Assembly: GCF_002563695.1 (NCBI RefSeq)
Contig: NZ_PDJI01000004.1
Coordinates: forward strand, 558,001 to 622,000
Direction: 5' to 3'
Source: Georgenia soli
GTDB lineage: Bacteria; Actinomycetota; Actinomycetes; Actinomycetales; Actinomycetaceae
Length of the DNA: 64,000 nucleotides
Part shown: piece by piece, positions 40,070-50,978 of the stretch
Numbering within the stretch: position 1 is the first letter of the stretch
Layout of the letters: each line of letters opens with the position of its first letter
Position numbers and translations under genes: made by a program
Notes under the pieces: model-generated
Database searches by the model: none
What the model was told of the DNA's origin: nothing
The model's input: only the letters and a program-made list of their open reading frames with translations

Positions 40070-40579
40070 TCAGCCGGCCTGCGCGAGGTGGGCGTCGAGC
40101 TGACGGGCGATCCCGCGCGCCCACGACCGGATCTCGTCCCAGTCCCGGTAGTCGCCCTCGGGAGCCCCCGAGAGGCGGACGACGGAGCGCTCACGCAGCA
40201 CGAGCGCCGCGGGGTCGAGCCGCCCGGCGAAGGTGGTGTACCCGATCGGGTCGAGCTGACGGATCACGGACGAGGCCCGCACCGGGTCCTGCACGCGGCC
40301 GGAGGCGGCGACGCCGGCGAGACCGCAGGAGAACGCCCACACGGGCCGTCTGCGGAGCTCGTCGCCGAGCCGGCCGACGAGGTTGCGCATCGACTCCATC
40401 CACTGGGTCATGTAGACGGCGGACCCGAGCACGACGGCGTCGACCCCGTCCAGGCCGCGCACGTCCTGGGGCGTGACCCTCTTGGCCTCGTGCCTGGCGG
40501 CACGCAGCTCCTCGACGATGGCGTCACCGATCTCCGCGGTGGCCTGATGCTTGGACGCGACGACGACCAGGATCCTCAT
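40070..40579 (-). CDS. Flavodoxin-domain protein
   Basis: A 169-residue FMN-binding protein. The N-terminal phosphate loop region is ILVVVASKHQATAEIGDAIV, followed by VDAVVLGSAVYMTQWMESM and PVWAFSCGLAG, as in HemG-like and menaquinone-linked flavodoxins. The partner is unknown. Convergent with the quinone oxidoreductase gene, which makes a redox link possible but unproven. Confidence 0.85.
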   Translation of the reverse strand: MRILVVVASKHQATAEIGDAIVEELRAARHEAKRVTPQDVRGLDGVDAVVLGSAVYMTQWMESMRNLVGRLGDELRRRPVWAFSCGLAGVAASGRVQDPVRASSVIRQLDPIGYTTFAGRLDPAALVLRERSVVRLSGAPEGDYRDWDEIRSWARGIARQLDAHLAQAG

Positions 40580-40669
40580 TGCTCCACTGTGCAGCCGCGG
40601 GGCGGACGGTTCGGGGGACCTTTGTCCTCGGATGCGGACGCCCCGTCAGCATCCCGCCGGCAGCCCGCC

Positions 40670-41935
40670 TCAGCCCGCGGGGGCGGCTGCCTCGATCACG
40701 TCGGCGGCGACGCGGACGGCGGCCACGGGGTCGGTGCGCGCGGCGTAGCCCGCGCACCGGCGCCGTACGCCGGGACCGAGGAGCCTGTCGAGGGCGGCGC
40801 CAGCGGTCTCCGGGGTGAACCGTCTCGGGTCGAGCCGTTCGGCGACCCCGAGGCGGAGCAACCGGTTCGCGTTGTCCGGCTGGTCGTGCGCGAAGGGCAC
40901 CACAAGCTGCGGCACCCCGGCCCGGAGCACCTGCGCGACGGTCCCGATGCCGCCGTGGTGCACGACGGCGGCCACCCGGGGCAGCAGCCTGGCCATCGCC
41001 ACCCACTCCACGTGGACGGCGCCCGCAGGGAGCGGGTCGGGCACCTGGTCCCGGAACCGGGTGAGCACCACGGTGCGACGTCCGCGTCGTCGGTCGGCCT
41101 CCACCGCGGCCGCGAAGAGCCGACGGGCGTGACGCATCGAGGAGCCGAAGGTCACCACGACGGGCGGTGCGCCCCCTTCGAGGAACGCCTCGAGCGCCGT
41201 CGGGAGCCCGCTCCCCGGTGCCCCGCTCCCCTCGTCGCCGGCGGGGACGAACCCGGCCAGCCGAATGTTGACCGGCCAGTCCGGGCGCACGGGCGCGAAC
41301 CAGTCCGGGAACAGGCCGAGGTTCGTCTGCGGGGACGGCGCCCACCGGCCGAGGACGCGGGTGACCGGCGGCAGGCCGAGGCCGGCACGAAACGCGTTGA
41401 CCGGCGGGGCGAGCAACGGGTCGGACGCCCAGCGGTCCACCGCGGCGAGGCGCGCGGCATGGACCTGCCGCGGCAGCCAGGACGGCGCGCGGACCGGGCC
41501 GAGCTCCGCGTTGTCGTAGGCGCTGAGGAACGCCGCAGGCTGGAGGTGCACGCCGACGAGCGGGTGACCGTGGCTGTCGTGGGCGATGCGGGCGCCGAGC
41601 GCCAGCACCGAGGCCGCCACCACGGTGCGGGCGGGGTCGAGCCCGGCCACGAACTCGTGGACGGGACGCATCGCCGGGAGCACGGCCTGCTCGACGACCG
41701 TGCGGAAGGACCGCGTCGGGCTCCACAGCCGCGGGTCCGCGGCCACGCGCTCGAAGTCGGCGACCGTCCCCATCGCCACCAGCTCAAGGCCTGCGGGCGC
41801 CACCAGATCGCGGAAGGCCGGGGTCGCCAGGACGGAGACACGGTGCCCGCGTGCCCTCAGCTCCGACCCCACCGCCACGAAGGGCAGCACGTCGCCGGCG
41901 CTCCCGAGCGTCGCGAGCACCACGTGCACGCTCAT
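40670..41935 (-). CDS. GT1-family glycosyltransferase (macrolide/UGT type)
   Basis: About 421 residues in a GT-B fold. The N-terminus VHVVLATLGSAGDVLPFVAV and RGHRVSVLA are typical of UGT-like and YjiC-like enzymes. The C-terminal donor site has VVTFGSSM, AVVHHGGIGTVAQVLRAGVP and PFAHDQPDNANRLLRLG. Such enzymes glycosylate small molecules, sterols or lipids; the acceptor is unknown. ATG 41935 has no Shine-Dalgarno sequence, but TATCGT lies six bases upstream, suggesting a leaderless mRNA. A GTG at 41956 is an alternative. Confidence 0.88.
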   Translation of the reverse strand: MSVHVVLATLGSAGDVLPFVAVGSELRARGHRVSVLATPAFRDLVAPAGLELVAMGTVADFERVAADPRLWSPTRSFRTVVEQAVLPAMRPVHEFVAGLDPARTVVAASVLALGARIAHDSHGHPLVGVHLQPAAFLSAYDNAELGPVRAPSWLPRQVHAARLAAVDRWASDPLLAPPVNAFRAGLGLPPVTRVLGRWAPSPQTNLGLFPDWFAPVRPDWPVNIRLAGFVPAGDEGSGAPGSGLPTALEAFLEGGAPPVVVTFGSSMRHARRLFAAAVEADRRRGRRTVVLTRFRDQVPDPLPAGAVHVEWVAMARLLPRVAAVVHHGGIGTVAQVLRAGVPQLVVPFAHDQPDNANRLLRLGVAERLDPRRFTPETAGAALDRLLGPGVRRRCAGYAARTDPVAAVRVAADVIEAAAPAG

Positions 41936-42044
41936 CGTCGAACGATAGAGCGGCACGGCACCGGAGGGGGAGGGTGGACCGGGTCAGTCACCCGGCGGGG
42001 CCGGCTTCAACGGCCCGTCCGGCGGGCGTGAGGCCGGGCGACCG

Positions 42045-42908
42045 TCACCCGGGCCAGTCGGCCACGCGCAGCCGTCTGACCGCGTCGTCGGGCTCGCCCA
42101 GCCCGAGCTGGAAGCGCAACGACGCGGGGGTGTCCGTACCGGCCCTGAGGTAACGCCCGGAGAGCTCGTCGAGCCCGCCGCGCGCGATCATGACGGCCAG
42201 CTCGACGACCTCCGCGACGTCGGTCCACTCGGTGCGGTTCTCGTGGGACCGCATGGAGCGGGTCATGTCCGTGACGACGACGCCCGGGGCGAGCTCGAAC
42301 GCCCTCAGTCCCCGGTCGAAGCCGGCCTCGTGCAGCGCCCCACCGATGCGGAACAGCGCGGTCTTCGAGGCGTAGTAGGCGGTGGCGTCGGCGCTGTCCC
42401 GTGTTCCGGCCCCGGAGTTCAGGTTGACCACCCGGCCGCCGCCGCGCGCGAGCATGCCCGGGACGACGGCGCGTGCGAGGAGGAAGGGGCCACGAACGTT
42501 GGTCTCCATCACCGACCACCACTCCTCGCGGTCGGCCTCCCACAGCGGGACCTCGGTGTCGATACGCCCGGCGTTGTTGACCAGCAGGTCGATCGGGCCG
42601 AGCCGCTCCTCGACGTCGGCCACCGCGGTGTCCACCGCCGCGGCGTCCGTGACGTCGGCGACCACGGCCACGGCTCGGCGACCGAGGCCCTCGATCTCCC
42701 GGGCAACCTCGGCGAGCCGGTCGCCGTCGCGGGCGAGCACGCCGACGTCGAGACCGGCTCGGGCGAGCCCGACGGCCAGCGACCGCCCGATGCCGCGGGA
42801 GGCGCCGGTCACGAGCGCCGTGCGGGCGGGCGGCACGGCCGCCGCCGTGGCGTCGGCCCGCAGGTCACGCGCCGGGAGCTGCGCCCCGCCCGCCGAGGTC
42901 TCAGGCAC
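42045..42908 (-). CDS. Short-chain dehydrogenase/reductase
   Basis: A 287-residue SDR with the cofactor loop TGASRGIG at 34-41, NNAG near 113, and the catalytic YxxxK as YYASK near 178. A ~30-residue extension precedes the Rossmann fold. GTG 42908 overlaps the pheT stop by eight bases, so it is probably translated after pheT. The substrate is unknown. Classical SDR features suggest NADP use (Arg after the loop), which is inference. Confidence 0.88.
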   Translation of the reverse strand: MPETSAGGAQLPARDLRADATAAAVPPARTALVTGASRGIGRSLAVGLARAGLDVGVLARDGDRLAEVAREIEGLGRRAVAVVADVTDAAAVDTAVADVEERLGPIDLLVNNAGRIDTEVPLWEADREEWWSVMETNVRGPFLLARAVVPGMLARGGGRVVNLNSGAGTRDSADATAYYASKTALFRIGGALHEAGFDRGLRAFELAPGVVVTDMTRSMRSHENRTEWTDVAEVVELAVMIARGGLDELSGRYLRAGTDTPASLRFQLGLGEPDDAVRRLRVADWPG

Positions 42909-45516
42909 GGAGCACCGCCCCGACGCGCTTTCCCGCGACCTTGACGATGCGCTTGCGCACACCCGCGGTCTCCTCCGCGGTGAGCGTGCGGTCCGCGGCA
43001 CGCAGCCGCAGGGCGAACGCGAGGGACTTCTTGCCCTCGCCCAGCTGGTCGCCGGTGTAGACGTCGAAGAGGCGCACCTCCTCGGCCAGGTCCCCGGCTC
43101 CCTCGACGACGGCGGCGAGCACGTCGGCGGCGGGCACCGAGTCGTCGACGACGAGGGCGACGTCCTCCTTCGCGAGCGGGAAGGTCGAGACCGGGTCCAC
43201 CTGGACCGGCTCGGCGGGGCTGGCGGCGAGGACGGCGTCGAGGTCGAGCTCGAACGCCACCGTGCGCGGCGGCAGCTCCAGCGCCGCGGTCGCCTTGGGG
43301 TGCAGCTCGCCGGCGTGGCCGACGACGGCGTCACCCACGACGAGCTCGGCGCAGCGGCCGGGGTGCCAGGGTGCGGTGCTCCCGGCCCGGACGGTGAGCT
43401 CGGTGCCGACGGTCGTCGCGACCGTGCGGGCGGCGTCGACGGCGTCGGCCCAGTCGACCCGGCGCCCCGGTCCCCACACGCCGTCGGGGACGAGCTGCCC
43501 GGCGAGGACGCCGGCGACGTGCCGCGGCTGGGCGGGCACGGCCGCCATCAGCGTGGCGATCTCCTCCGCGGTGGGCCGGCGGTCGGTTCCCGGCGCGGCG
43601 CCCGCCCGGACGCCCTCGGGCCTGGTGACGAGGCCGATCTCGAAGACGCCGAGCTCCGAGGCGCCGCGCGAGACGTTGCGGCGAGCCGTGTCGAACAGGG
43701 TGTCCAGGAGAGAGGTCCGCAGGGCGGGTGCGTCGTCGGCGATGGGGTTGAGCAGCCGCAGGGTGGCGCGGCGCGGGTCGTCGGCGGGCAGGCCGAGCTT
43801 GTCGTGCACGTCCCCCACGAACGGGTAGGACAGCACCTGGGTCAGGCCGCGCTCGGCGAGGGCGCGGGCGACGTCGCGGCGCTGGCGCTGCGCGACGGTC
43901 AGGCCGCGGCCGGCCGGGGCGGGCGGCAGGACCGAGGGGATCTCGTCGTACCCGGCCAGCCGGGCGACCTCCTCGACGAGGTGGGCGGGACCGACCAGGT
44001 CCGGCCGCCACGTGGGCGGGGTGACGACCACGCCGGGCGCGGCGTCGTCCGCGCCGTCGCCGGCGACCGTGGTCTCGGCGTCCGCGGCGGGCCTCACCGT
44101 GCAGCCGATCTGCTCGAGGATCGCCAGGACCTGCTCGCGCGGGTAGTCGACGCCCACCAGCCGCGAGGCGGCGGAGGGGTCGAAGGCGATGGGCGCGGGC
44201 GCCGTCGTGGTGTCGAGATCGCTGACGGCCGCGTCGGCGGTACCGCCGCCGTGCTCGACCAGCAGGTCGACCACCCGCTGCGCGGCGACCGCTTGCAGAC
44301 GCGTGTCGACGCCACGCTCGAACCGCTTCGCCGCCTCGCTCGGGAGCTTGTGGCGGCGCGCCGTCCGTGCGACGGACACGGGGTCGAAGTGCGCGGCCTC
44401 GACGAGAACGTCGGTGGTGGCGTCGGCGACCTCGGTCTCCGCCCCTCCCATGACGCCGGCGAGGCCGAGGATGCGGCTGCCGCGGGCGCCGCCGGGCGAG
44501 TCGGTGATGAGGAGGTCCTCGGGGTCGAGGCGACGTTCGACGTCGTCGAGCGTGGTCAGCCGCTCCCCTGCCGCGGCGCGCCGCACGACGATCGGGGCGG
44601 CGAGCGTGGCGAGGTCGTAGGCGTGCAGCGGCTGGCCGAGGTCGAGCATGACGTAGTTGGTCACGTCGACGGCGAGCGAGATCGGCCGCATGCCGGCCTG
44701 GCTGAGCCGCTCGACCATCCACGCCGGGGTGGGGGCCGAGGGGTCGATGCCGCGGACGATGCGGGTGACGAAACGGTCGCAGCCCGGTCCGTCGACCGGC
44801 GTGGGGTCGTCCACCTCGACGGCGAACCCGTCGGCGGTCGCGGCCGGGGGCGGCGTCGGGAGGTTCTCCGGCAGACCGGGGTCGGTGAAGCGGGCCCCGG
44901 TGGAGTGGGCGTACTCGCGGGCGACGCCACGCATGGAGAAGCAGTACCCGCGGTCCGGGGTCACGTTGATCTCGAGGACCTCGGCGCCGAGGCCGAGGAG
45001 TGCGACGGCGTCCGTGCCGGCGGCGGGCACGGCGTCCGCGCTGAGGAACTCCTCGAGGACGATGATGCCGCTGTGGTCCTCGCCGAGCCCGAGCTCACGG
45101 GCGGAGCAGATCATGCCGTCGGAGACGTGGCCGTAGGTCTTGCGCGAGGCGATGGGGAACGGCCCGGGCAGGACCGCGCCCGGCAGGGCGACGACGACGT
45201 GGTCGCCCGCGGCGAAGTTGTGGGCACCGCAGATGATGCCGCGGCTGGGCACGTCCGCGGGTTCCTTGCCGGTCCCCGGGGCGTCGTTGTGCTCCCCGAC
45301 GTCGACGCGGCAGTAGTTGATCGTCTTGCCGTTCTTCTGCTCCTCCTTCGAGACGGAGAGCACCTTGCCGACCACGAGGGGGCCGGTGACGGTGGGCGGG
45401 ACGATCGACTCCTCCTCGAGGCCGACCCGCACGAGGTCGGCGGCGAGCTGGGCCGCGGTGGTGCCGGCGGGGACCTCGACGTGCTCGGCGAGCCAGGTCA
45501 GCGGGACGTGCGGCAT
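42901..45516 (-). CDS. pheT: Phenylalanyl-tRNA synthetase beta subunit
   Basis: An 871-residue subunit of the alpha2-beta2 enzyme. It shows the N-terminal tRNA-binding OB domain (VGKVLSVSKEEQKNGKTINY region), the B3/B4 editing region (LPSEAAKRFERGVDTRL), the B5 region, and a C-terminal ferredoxin-fold anticodon-binding domain (STFPLAKEDVALVVDDSVPA). ATG 45516 lies two bases after the pheS stop. Confidence 0.96.
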   Translation of the reverse strand: MPHVPLTWLAEHVEVPAGTTAAQLAADLVRVGLEEESIVPPTVTGPLVVGKVLSVSKEEQKNGKTINYCRVDVGEHNDAPGTGKEPADVPSRGIICGAHNFAAGDHVVVALPGAVLPGPFPIASRKTYGHVSDGMICSARELGLGEDHSGIIVLEEFLSADAVPAAGTDAVALLGLGAEVLEINVTPDRGYCFSMRGVAREYAHSTGARFTDPGLPENLPTPPPAATADGFAVEVDDPTPVDGPGCDRFVTRIVRGIDPSAPTPAWMVERLSQAGMRPISLAVDVTNYVMLDLGQPLHAYDLATLAAPIVVRRAAAGERLTTLDDVERRLDPEDLLITDSPGGARGSRILGLAGVMGGAETEVADATTDVLVEAAHFDPVSVARTARRHKLPSEAAKRFERGVDTRLQAVAAQRVVDLLVEHGGGTADAAVSDLDTTTAPAPIAFDPSAASRLVGVDYPREQVLAILEQIGCTVRPAADAETTVAGDGADDAAPGVVVTPPTWRPDLVGPAHLVEEVARLAGYDEIPSVLPPAPAGRGLTVAQRQRRDVARALAERGLTQVLSYPFVGDVHDKLGLPADDPRRATLRLLNPIADDAPALRTSLLDTLFDTARRNVSRGASELGVFEIGLVTRPEGVRAGAAPGTDRRPTAEEIATLMAAVPAQPRHVAGVLAGQLVPDGVWGPGRRVDWADAVDAARTVATTVGTELTVRAGSTAPWHPGRCAELVVGDAVVGHAGELHPKATAALELPPRTVAFELDLDAVLAASPAEPVQVDPVSTFPLAKEDVALVVDDSVPAADVLAAVVEGAGDLAEEVRLFDVYTGDQLGEGKKSLAFALRLRAADRTLTAEETAGVRKRIVKVAGKRVGAVLRA

Positions 45517-45517
45517 G

Positions 45518-46852
<1,335 letters not shown>

Positions 46853-48391
46853 TCAGAACGGCGGAGGGTCGTCGTCCTTGTCGGTTGGTCGCGGCGGTGG
46901 CCCCGGCGGTCTGACGGGCTTTCGGACGTACTGGTGCCCGGTGGGCGCCGTCCAGGTCACTTCTCCGGTGGTGGGGTCGCGGCTGGAGTCCCACAGCCCG
47001 ACGGTCTTGACGTCGTGGTGCCCGTGGCACTTGGCGTCGCACCGGTGCTTGTCGGTCTGCGCAACCAGCTCCTTCCTCGCCTCGTCGTAGGAGTCGATAT
47101 GGTCGATCTCGCAGGCCCATGCCGGTATCCGACAGCCGGGGAACACGCACGTGACGTCCCTGGCGACGATCGTGCGGGTCAGGTCCGCGCCCGGCCGGTA
47201 CGCCTTGGACGACAGTGCGACGAACTCCCCGGTCGCCGCGTCCGTGAACAACGCGCGCCAGGTGGCGTCCTGAGCGATCTCCCGGGCGAGGTCGGCGGGG
47301 ATCGGCCCGTAGCCACCGAGGATCGCCGGCTCGTCGTCGATCCCGAGGAGCGTGCCGCCCGCGACGGTCACCTGGAGGTGCGGGCTCCGCCTCTGGAGCC
47401 TGGGTAGGTCTCGGCCCGCCAGATCCTTGCCGCTGTCCGCCATCCGCCTGAAGACGTCGCTGAAGACGTCGGCCCGCAGCTGCGGGAGCGTGCGGCCGTC
47501 TCCCGGCGCCTTCGCGCCCTGGGCCATCGCATCGACGACTACCCGCACCCTCTCGGCGTCGTCCGCCCGCAGGTACGCGCTCACCCAGGCCATCGAGTCC
47601 GGCGCCGGCTCGATGCGCACCTCACGGTCCGCACAGGCCTTGGCGTGCCGCTTCGCAGCGGCCGCAGGGTTCGCGGTGAGGGCCTCTCGGCGCATCATGT
47701 CCCGCAGCTGTGGGGCGGTGTACAGGTCAGCGTCCGGCAGCAGCTTGTCGTGCACCACGCGACGCTCGTCCGGGGACAGCCACTCCTCGAGGAGCAGCAC
47801 GTTGGCCTTCCGGAGGTCGATGCGCCCCGCCGCCAGTGCGTCCGCGACCGCGGGGAACTCCTCCAGCGCCTCCGCGGTGGTGACCCGTGCCTCCGCCGCG
47901 TACCTCGTGACGCTCAGCCGTGCCTCCACCTCGAAAACCGTCGACCGGGCGGATCTGGGTCCACCTGCCGACCGCCGTCGGCCGAGCTCGGCGATCGCCC
48001 GCGCCTGCTGGGCGGCGGCCCAGGCGACCTCGCGCTCCCATGCCGCGACCACCTCGACGAGCGTGGCGTCGTCCGCGTCGGCCAGCGCGGTGCGCTCGAG
48101 CTTCCGCGCCAGCTCCGGGCCCGGCCGGTGCGCCTCGAGCAGCGCGGCGGCGGGCGAGCGGAGCCGGTGCGGCGAGGGCTCCTCCGCCTCCTCCGGCGAC
48201 GGGGTGGTGAGGTGCGGCTGGGGAAGGATCCACGGGGCTGCCTTCGCCAGCTCGACGACCTCGACCGCGATGTCGGCCTGGGGAGTGTCGTGGTCGTCGT
48301 ACTCGAGGCTCAGGGCGAGCAGGGGTTCACCGTCCTGCATGCTCACCGTGATGGTGGGTGGCTGCCGTCGTCGACCAGCCGGCCGCTCCAT
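46853..48391 (-). CDS. DUF222 / HNH endonuclease-domain protein (13E12 family)
   Basis: About 512 residues. The DUF222 region fills most of the protein (ERTALADADDATLVEVVAAW to LPQLRADVFSDVFRRMADSG). The C-terminal HNH motif is CVFPGCRIPAWACEIDHIDS, later CHGHHDVKT, with the Cys pairs that bind zinc. This matches the 13E12 repeat proteins of mycobacteria, whose role is not settled. ATG 48391 has GGAGA ten bases upstream; ATG 48412 and 48427 are alternatives, but the latter lies inside a LexA box, so the start is probably downstream. It separates pheS from the rRNA methyltransferase region and may be part of a mobile gene family. Confidence 0.87.
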   Translation of the reverse strand: MERPAGRRRQPPTITVSMQDGEPLLALSLEYDDHDTPQADIAVEVVELAKAAPWILPQPHLTTPSPEEAEEPSPHRLRSPAAALLEAHRPGPELARKLERTALADADDATLVEVVAAWEREVAWAAAQQARAIAELGRRRSAGGPRSARSTVFEVEARLSVTRYAAEARVTTAEALEEFPAVADALAAGRIDLRKANVLLLEEWLSPDERRVVHDKLLPDADLYTAPQLRDMMRREALTANPAAAAKRHAKACADREVRIEPAPDSMAWVSAYLRADDAERVRVVVDAMAQGAKAPGDGRTLPQLRADVFSDVFRRMADSGKDLAGRDLPRLQRRSPHLQVTVAGGTLLGIDDEPAILGGYGPIPADLAREIAQDATWRALFTDAATGEFVALSSKAYRPGADLTRTIVARDVTCVFPGCRIPAWACEIDHIDSYDEARKELVAQTDKHRCDAKCHGHHDVKTVGLWDSSRDPTTGEVTWTAPTGHQYVRKPVRPPGPPPRPTDKDDDPPPF

Positions 48392-48415
48392 GAGTGCAAC
48401 GTCTCCGTCCATGTA

Positions 48416-48431
48416 TCGAACGTACATTCGA
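48416..48431. promoter_or_regulatory. LexA (SOS) box upstream of the HNH gene
   Basis: TCGAACGTACATTCGA matches the actinobacterial SOS box TCGAAC(N4)GTTCGA at 11 of 12 fixed bases. It lies 25 bases above ATG 48391 and covers the longest possible start. LexA boxes before 13E12-family genes are known in M. tuberculosis. Confidence 0.82.
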
Positions 48432-48491
48432 CCACTGACATCGGGGCGGTCGGTGTGGACGAAGAAGGCACCTCAGGTGTTGTGGACGCGA

Positions 48492-49136
48492 CTACCCGGC
48501 TGCGAGCGCCAGGTCCGCGAGGGACTCGTGCAGGGGTGTACCACTCCTGCCGGCGCCGAGATGGGAGACCTGCAGCCGCGCGTGCGTCGCCGTCCAGGGC
48601 GGACCGGCGTAGACCGAGAGCGCGTGCGCGCGGGCGGAGAGGTCGCCGTCGTCAGGGCGCCGGTTCCGCGAACGAGCGATCGTGACGTGCGCGCGGCGCC
48701 GGTCACGGCGCTCGAAGGAGGCGTACCGGGCGCCGGCGTCCTCGCAGGCGGCCATCAGCTCGACCAGCCTGCCGCCCTGCCCCTCGCCGCCGGCCTCGTC
48801 CCAGAGCCAGCGCCCGCCCCCGGCCCGCACCTCCTCGTGGACACCGACCCACAGCGTCTGCCGTGAGAACACCCCGGCACCGCGCAGCTGCAGGCGGAGC
48901 GGCGGGAACCCCGCGGTCACGGCGCGCAGGTCGGTCGTGAGGTCGTCCACCGCGCCGTCGGGGACCTCGCCGAAGAAGGCGAGGGTGATGTGCCGCTGCT
49001 CCTCGGGCACCCAGCGCAACGTCGGCCGCCCGCTGCGGGGAGCGGGCACCGGGTCGAGCGCGGTCACCGAGCGCACCGCCAGATCGAGGTGCTCCTGAAC
49101 GTCCGGAGGCAGGGGCAGGGAGACGAAGAGCCTCAT
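48492..49136 (-). CDS. thpR: RNA 2',3'-cyclic phosphodiesterase (LigT/ThpR)
   Basis: A 214-residue member of the 2H phosphoesterase family. The two catalytic HxTx motifs are HITLAF near residue 49 and HVTIARSRN near 158. MRLFVSLPLPPDVQEHLDLA is the typical N-terminus. It lies five bases below an 87-residue gene and is likely co-transcribed. The cell role (RNA repair or tRNA ligation) is inferred from the family. Confidence 0.92.
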   Translation of the reverse strand: MRLFVSLPLPPDVQEHLDLAVRSVTALDPVPAPRSGRPTLRWVPEEQRHITLAFFGEVPDGAVDDLTTDLRAVTAGFPPLRLQLRGAGVFSRQTLWVGVHEEVRAGGGRWLWDEAGGEGQGGRLVELMAACEDAGARYASFERRDRRRAHVTIARSRNRRPDDGDLSARAHALSVYAGPPWTATHARLQVSHLGAGRSGTPLHESLADLALAAG

Positions 49137-49141
49137 CGACC

Positions 49142-49405
49142 TCAGCCGGCCCGTTGGCGGGCGACCGGCCCGGTCTCGGCGGTCTCTGCCGCCTCGGCGA
49201 GCTCGGCGAGCGACGCGGTCAGCGCCGAGGCGAGGTCGGCCGCCTCGCCCGGGCGGAGCCGGGCGGTGGCGACGCACTCGTCCGACCGCCACACGCTCAC
49301 GACGACGACGCCGGCCTCCGGGTGCGCGGAGACCCGCACCCCGCGCCAGCCCCCACGTGGGTCGGGGACCCAGCGGGTGTGCGGAGGCACCGGGACGACG
49401 CTCAT
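49142..49405 (-). CDS. Small conserved hypothetical protein
   Basis: An 87-residue protein with a Trp/Arg-containing N-terminal half (HTRWVPDPRGGWRGVRVSAH), a beta-rich middle (GVVVVSVWRSDECVATARL) and an Ala/Glu helix at the C-terminus. No known motif is recognised. ATG 49405 is close to GGAG. It precedes thpR by five bases, so the two may be made together. Confidence 0.7.
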   Translation of the reverse strand: MSVVPVPPHTRWVPDPRGGWRGVRVSAHPEAGVVVVSVWRSDECVATARLRPGEAADLASALTASLAELAEAAETAETGPVARQRAG

Positions 49406-49563
49406 CTCCGGATGATCCCCCCGGTCCGGTGCCGCGTCAACGAGCGGCCCGGACCGGTGGCGCACGATGGCACGGCCCAGCCCCGCCACGAGGGCGGAGT
49501 GCCCGCTGGGCCGGCGGCCGCCTGTGCCCTGGATCACATCATGGAAAGGCAGTACCGTCGGGT

Positions 49564-50010
49564 ATGCGAATCTCCGACGTGCTACGACGCAAGGGTGACG
49601 ACGTCGTCACCATCCGCCGCGACGCGACGGTCGCCGACCTCCTCGACCTCCTGGTGAGCCACCGCATCGGAGCGGTGGTCGTCTCCGACAAGGACGGTCA
49701 GGTGGACGGCATCGTCAGCGAACGGGACGTGATCGTCCATCTGCGGCGCGCCACCGTCCCGCCCCTGGACGAGAAGGTCGGCGCCATCATGACGACCGAG
49801 GTCACCGTCTGCAGCCCCGACGACGACACCGAGAGCCTCGCTCGCACGATGACCGACCGGCGCGTCCGCCACCTGCCCGTCGTCGTGGACGGCCGGCTGG
49901 CGGGCATCGTCAGCATCGGCGACATCGTCAAGCAGCGGCTGGACGAGCTCCAGGACGAGCGGGACCAGCTCGTCGACTACGTCCAGCAGGGGCGTCCGGC
50001 ACCGTACTGA
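49564..50010 (+). CDS. CBS-domain pair protein
   Basis: A 148-residue protein made only of two CBS domains (residues ~8-60 and ~75-130). HRIGAVVVSDKDGQVDGIVS followed by ERDVI, and RRVRHLPVVVDGRLAGIVSI followed by GDIVK, are the repeated halves. Such proteins (Hrp1-like) bind adenine nucleotides as stress or energy sensors. The C-terminal helix ends in YVQQGRPAPY. No Shine-Dalgarno sequence; TACCGT ends five bases before ATG 49564, so a leaderless mRNA is possible. Confidence 0.9.
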   Translation: MRISDVLRRKGDDVVTIRRDATVADLLDLLVSHRIGAVVVSDKDGQVDGIVSERDVIVHLRRATVPPLDEKVGAIMTTEVTVCSPDDDTESLARTMTDRRVRHLPVVVDGRLAGIVSIGDIVKQRLDELQDERDQLVDYVQQGRPAPY

Positions 50011-50053
50011 CGCCGGGCGGCCAGGTGAGGCCGCGCTCGAGCGTGGCACGATC

Positions 50054-50968
50054 GTGCCCGTGGGAGCGACGAGCGTGGTGTGCTGCGGCCTGACGACGCT
50101 CGACGTCACCCAGGTCGTCGACCGGGTGCCCGGGGCCGACGAGAAGGTCGTGGCGCACTCCCTCGCCGTGGAGGTGGGCGGGCCGGCCGCCAACGCGGCG
50201 CGCACGGCTGCCACCCTGGGGAGGTCGACGACGCTCGTGACGGCCCTGGGGTCGGGCCCGCTCGCCGGCCTCGCGCGCGACGAGCTCGTGGCCGCCGGCG
50301 TGGCCGTCGTCGACCTGGCGGACGACGGCGACCCGCCCGTCTCCACCGTCCTGGTCACCCGGGGCACGGGCGAGCGTGCCGTCGTCTCGACCAACGCCGT
50401 CGGGCGCGCGGTCGCGACTCCCGCGCCTGAGGTCCTCGACGGCGCCGCCGTCCTCCTCGTCGACGGGCACCTCCTCGCGGCCCAGACCGCCCTGGCCGGC
50501 GCTGCCCGCGCGCGGGGCACGACCGTCGTGCTGGACGGCGGTTCGTGGAAGGACGGGTTGGACGACCTGCTGCCGCACGTGGACCTGGCCGTCCTCTCCG
50601 CCGACTTCCTGCCGCCGTGGCTCGACAGCGACGCGGGCACCGAGCGGCGCGACGCCGAGGTCCTCACGGCGGTGGCCGGCCGCGGGCCGCGCCTCGTCGC
50701 CCGGTCGCACGGCGGGTCCCCCGTGTCCGTGCTGCACGAGGGCGCGTTCCTCGAGCTGCCGGTCCCCGCCGTCGAGGTCGTCGACACGCTCGGTGCGGGC
50801 GACGTGCTGCACGGCGCAGTCACCGCGGCGCTCGCCTCGGGCGCGGCGTGGGCCGACGCCCTCGCCCGGGGCGTCGAGGTGGCGAGCCTGTCGGTCGGGC
50901 ACGCCGGCGCGATGGGCTGGGCGGCCGACCTGCAAGACCGCGTCGGCCGCCTCCGCGCGGGCGACTAG
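50054..50968 (+). CDS. PfkB-family carbohydrate kinase
   Basis: A 304-residue ribokinase-like sugar kinase. VVCCGLTTLDVTQVVDRVPG near residue 8, EVGGPAANAARTAATLGRST near 40 and the second PfkB signature VVDTLGAGDVLHGAVTAAL near 240 with the catalytic Asp are present. Two GTG codons (50054 and 50060) are possible starts. The phosphorylated sugar is unknown. An MFS exporter gene begins ten bases downstream and may be in the same unit. Confidence 0.88.
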   Translation: MPVGATSVVCCGLTTLDVTQVVDRVPGADEKVVAHSLAVEVGGPAANAARTAATLGRSTTLVTALGSGPLAGLARDELVAAGVAVVDLADDGDPPVSTVLVTRGTGERAVVSTNAVGRAVATPAPEVLDGAAVLLVDGHLLAAQTALAGAARARGTTVVLDGGSWKDGLDDLLPHVDLAVLSADFLPPWLDSDAGTERRDAEVLTAVAGRGPRLVARSHGGSPVSVLHEGAFLELPVPAVEVVDTLGAGDVLHGAVTAALASGAAWADALARGVEVASLSVGHAGAMGWAADLQDRVGRLRAGD

Positions 50969-50978
50969 CGTCCCCGTC

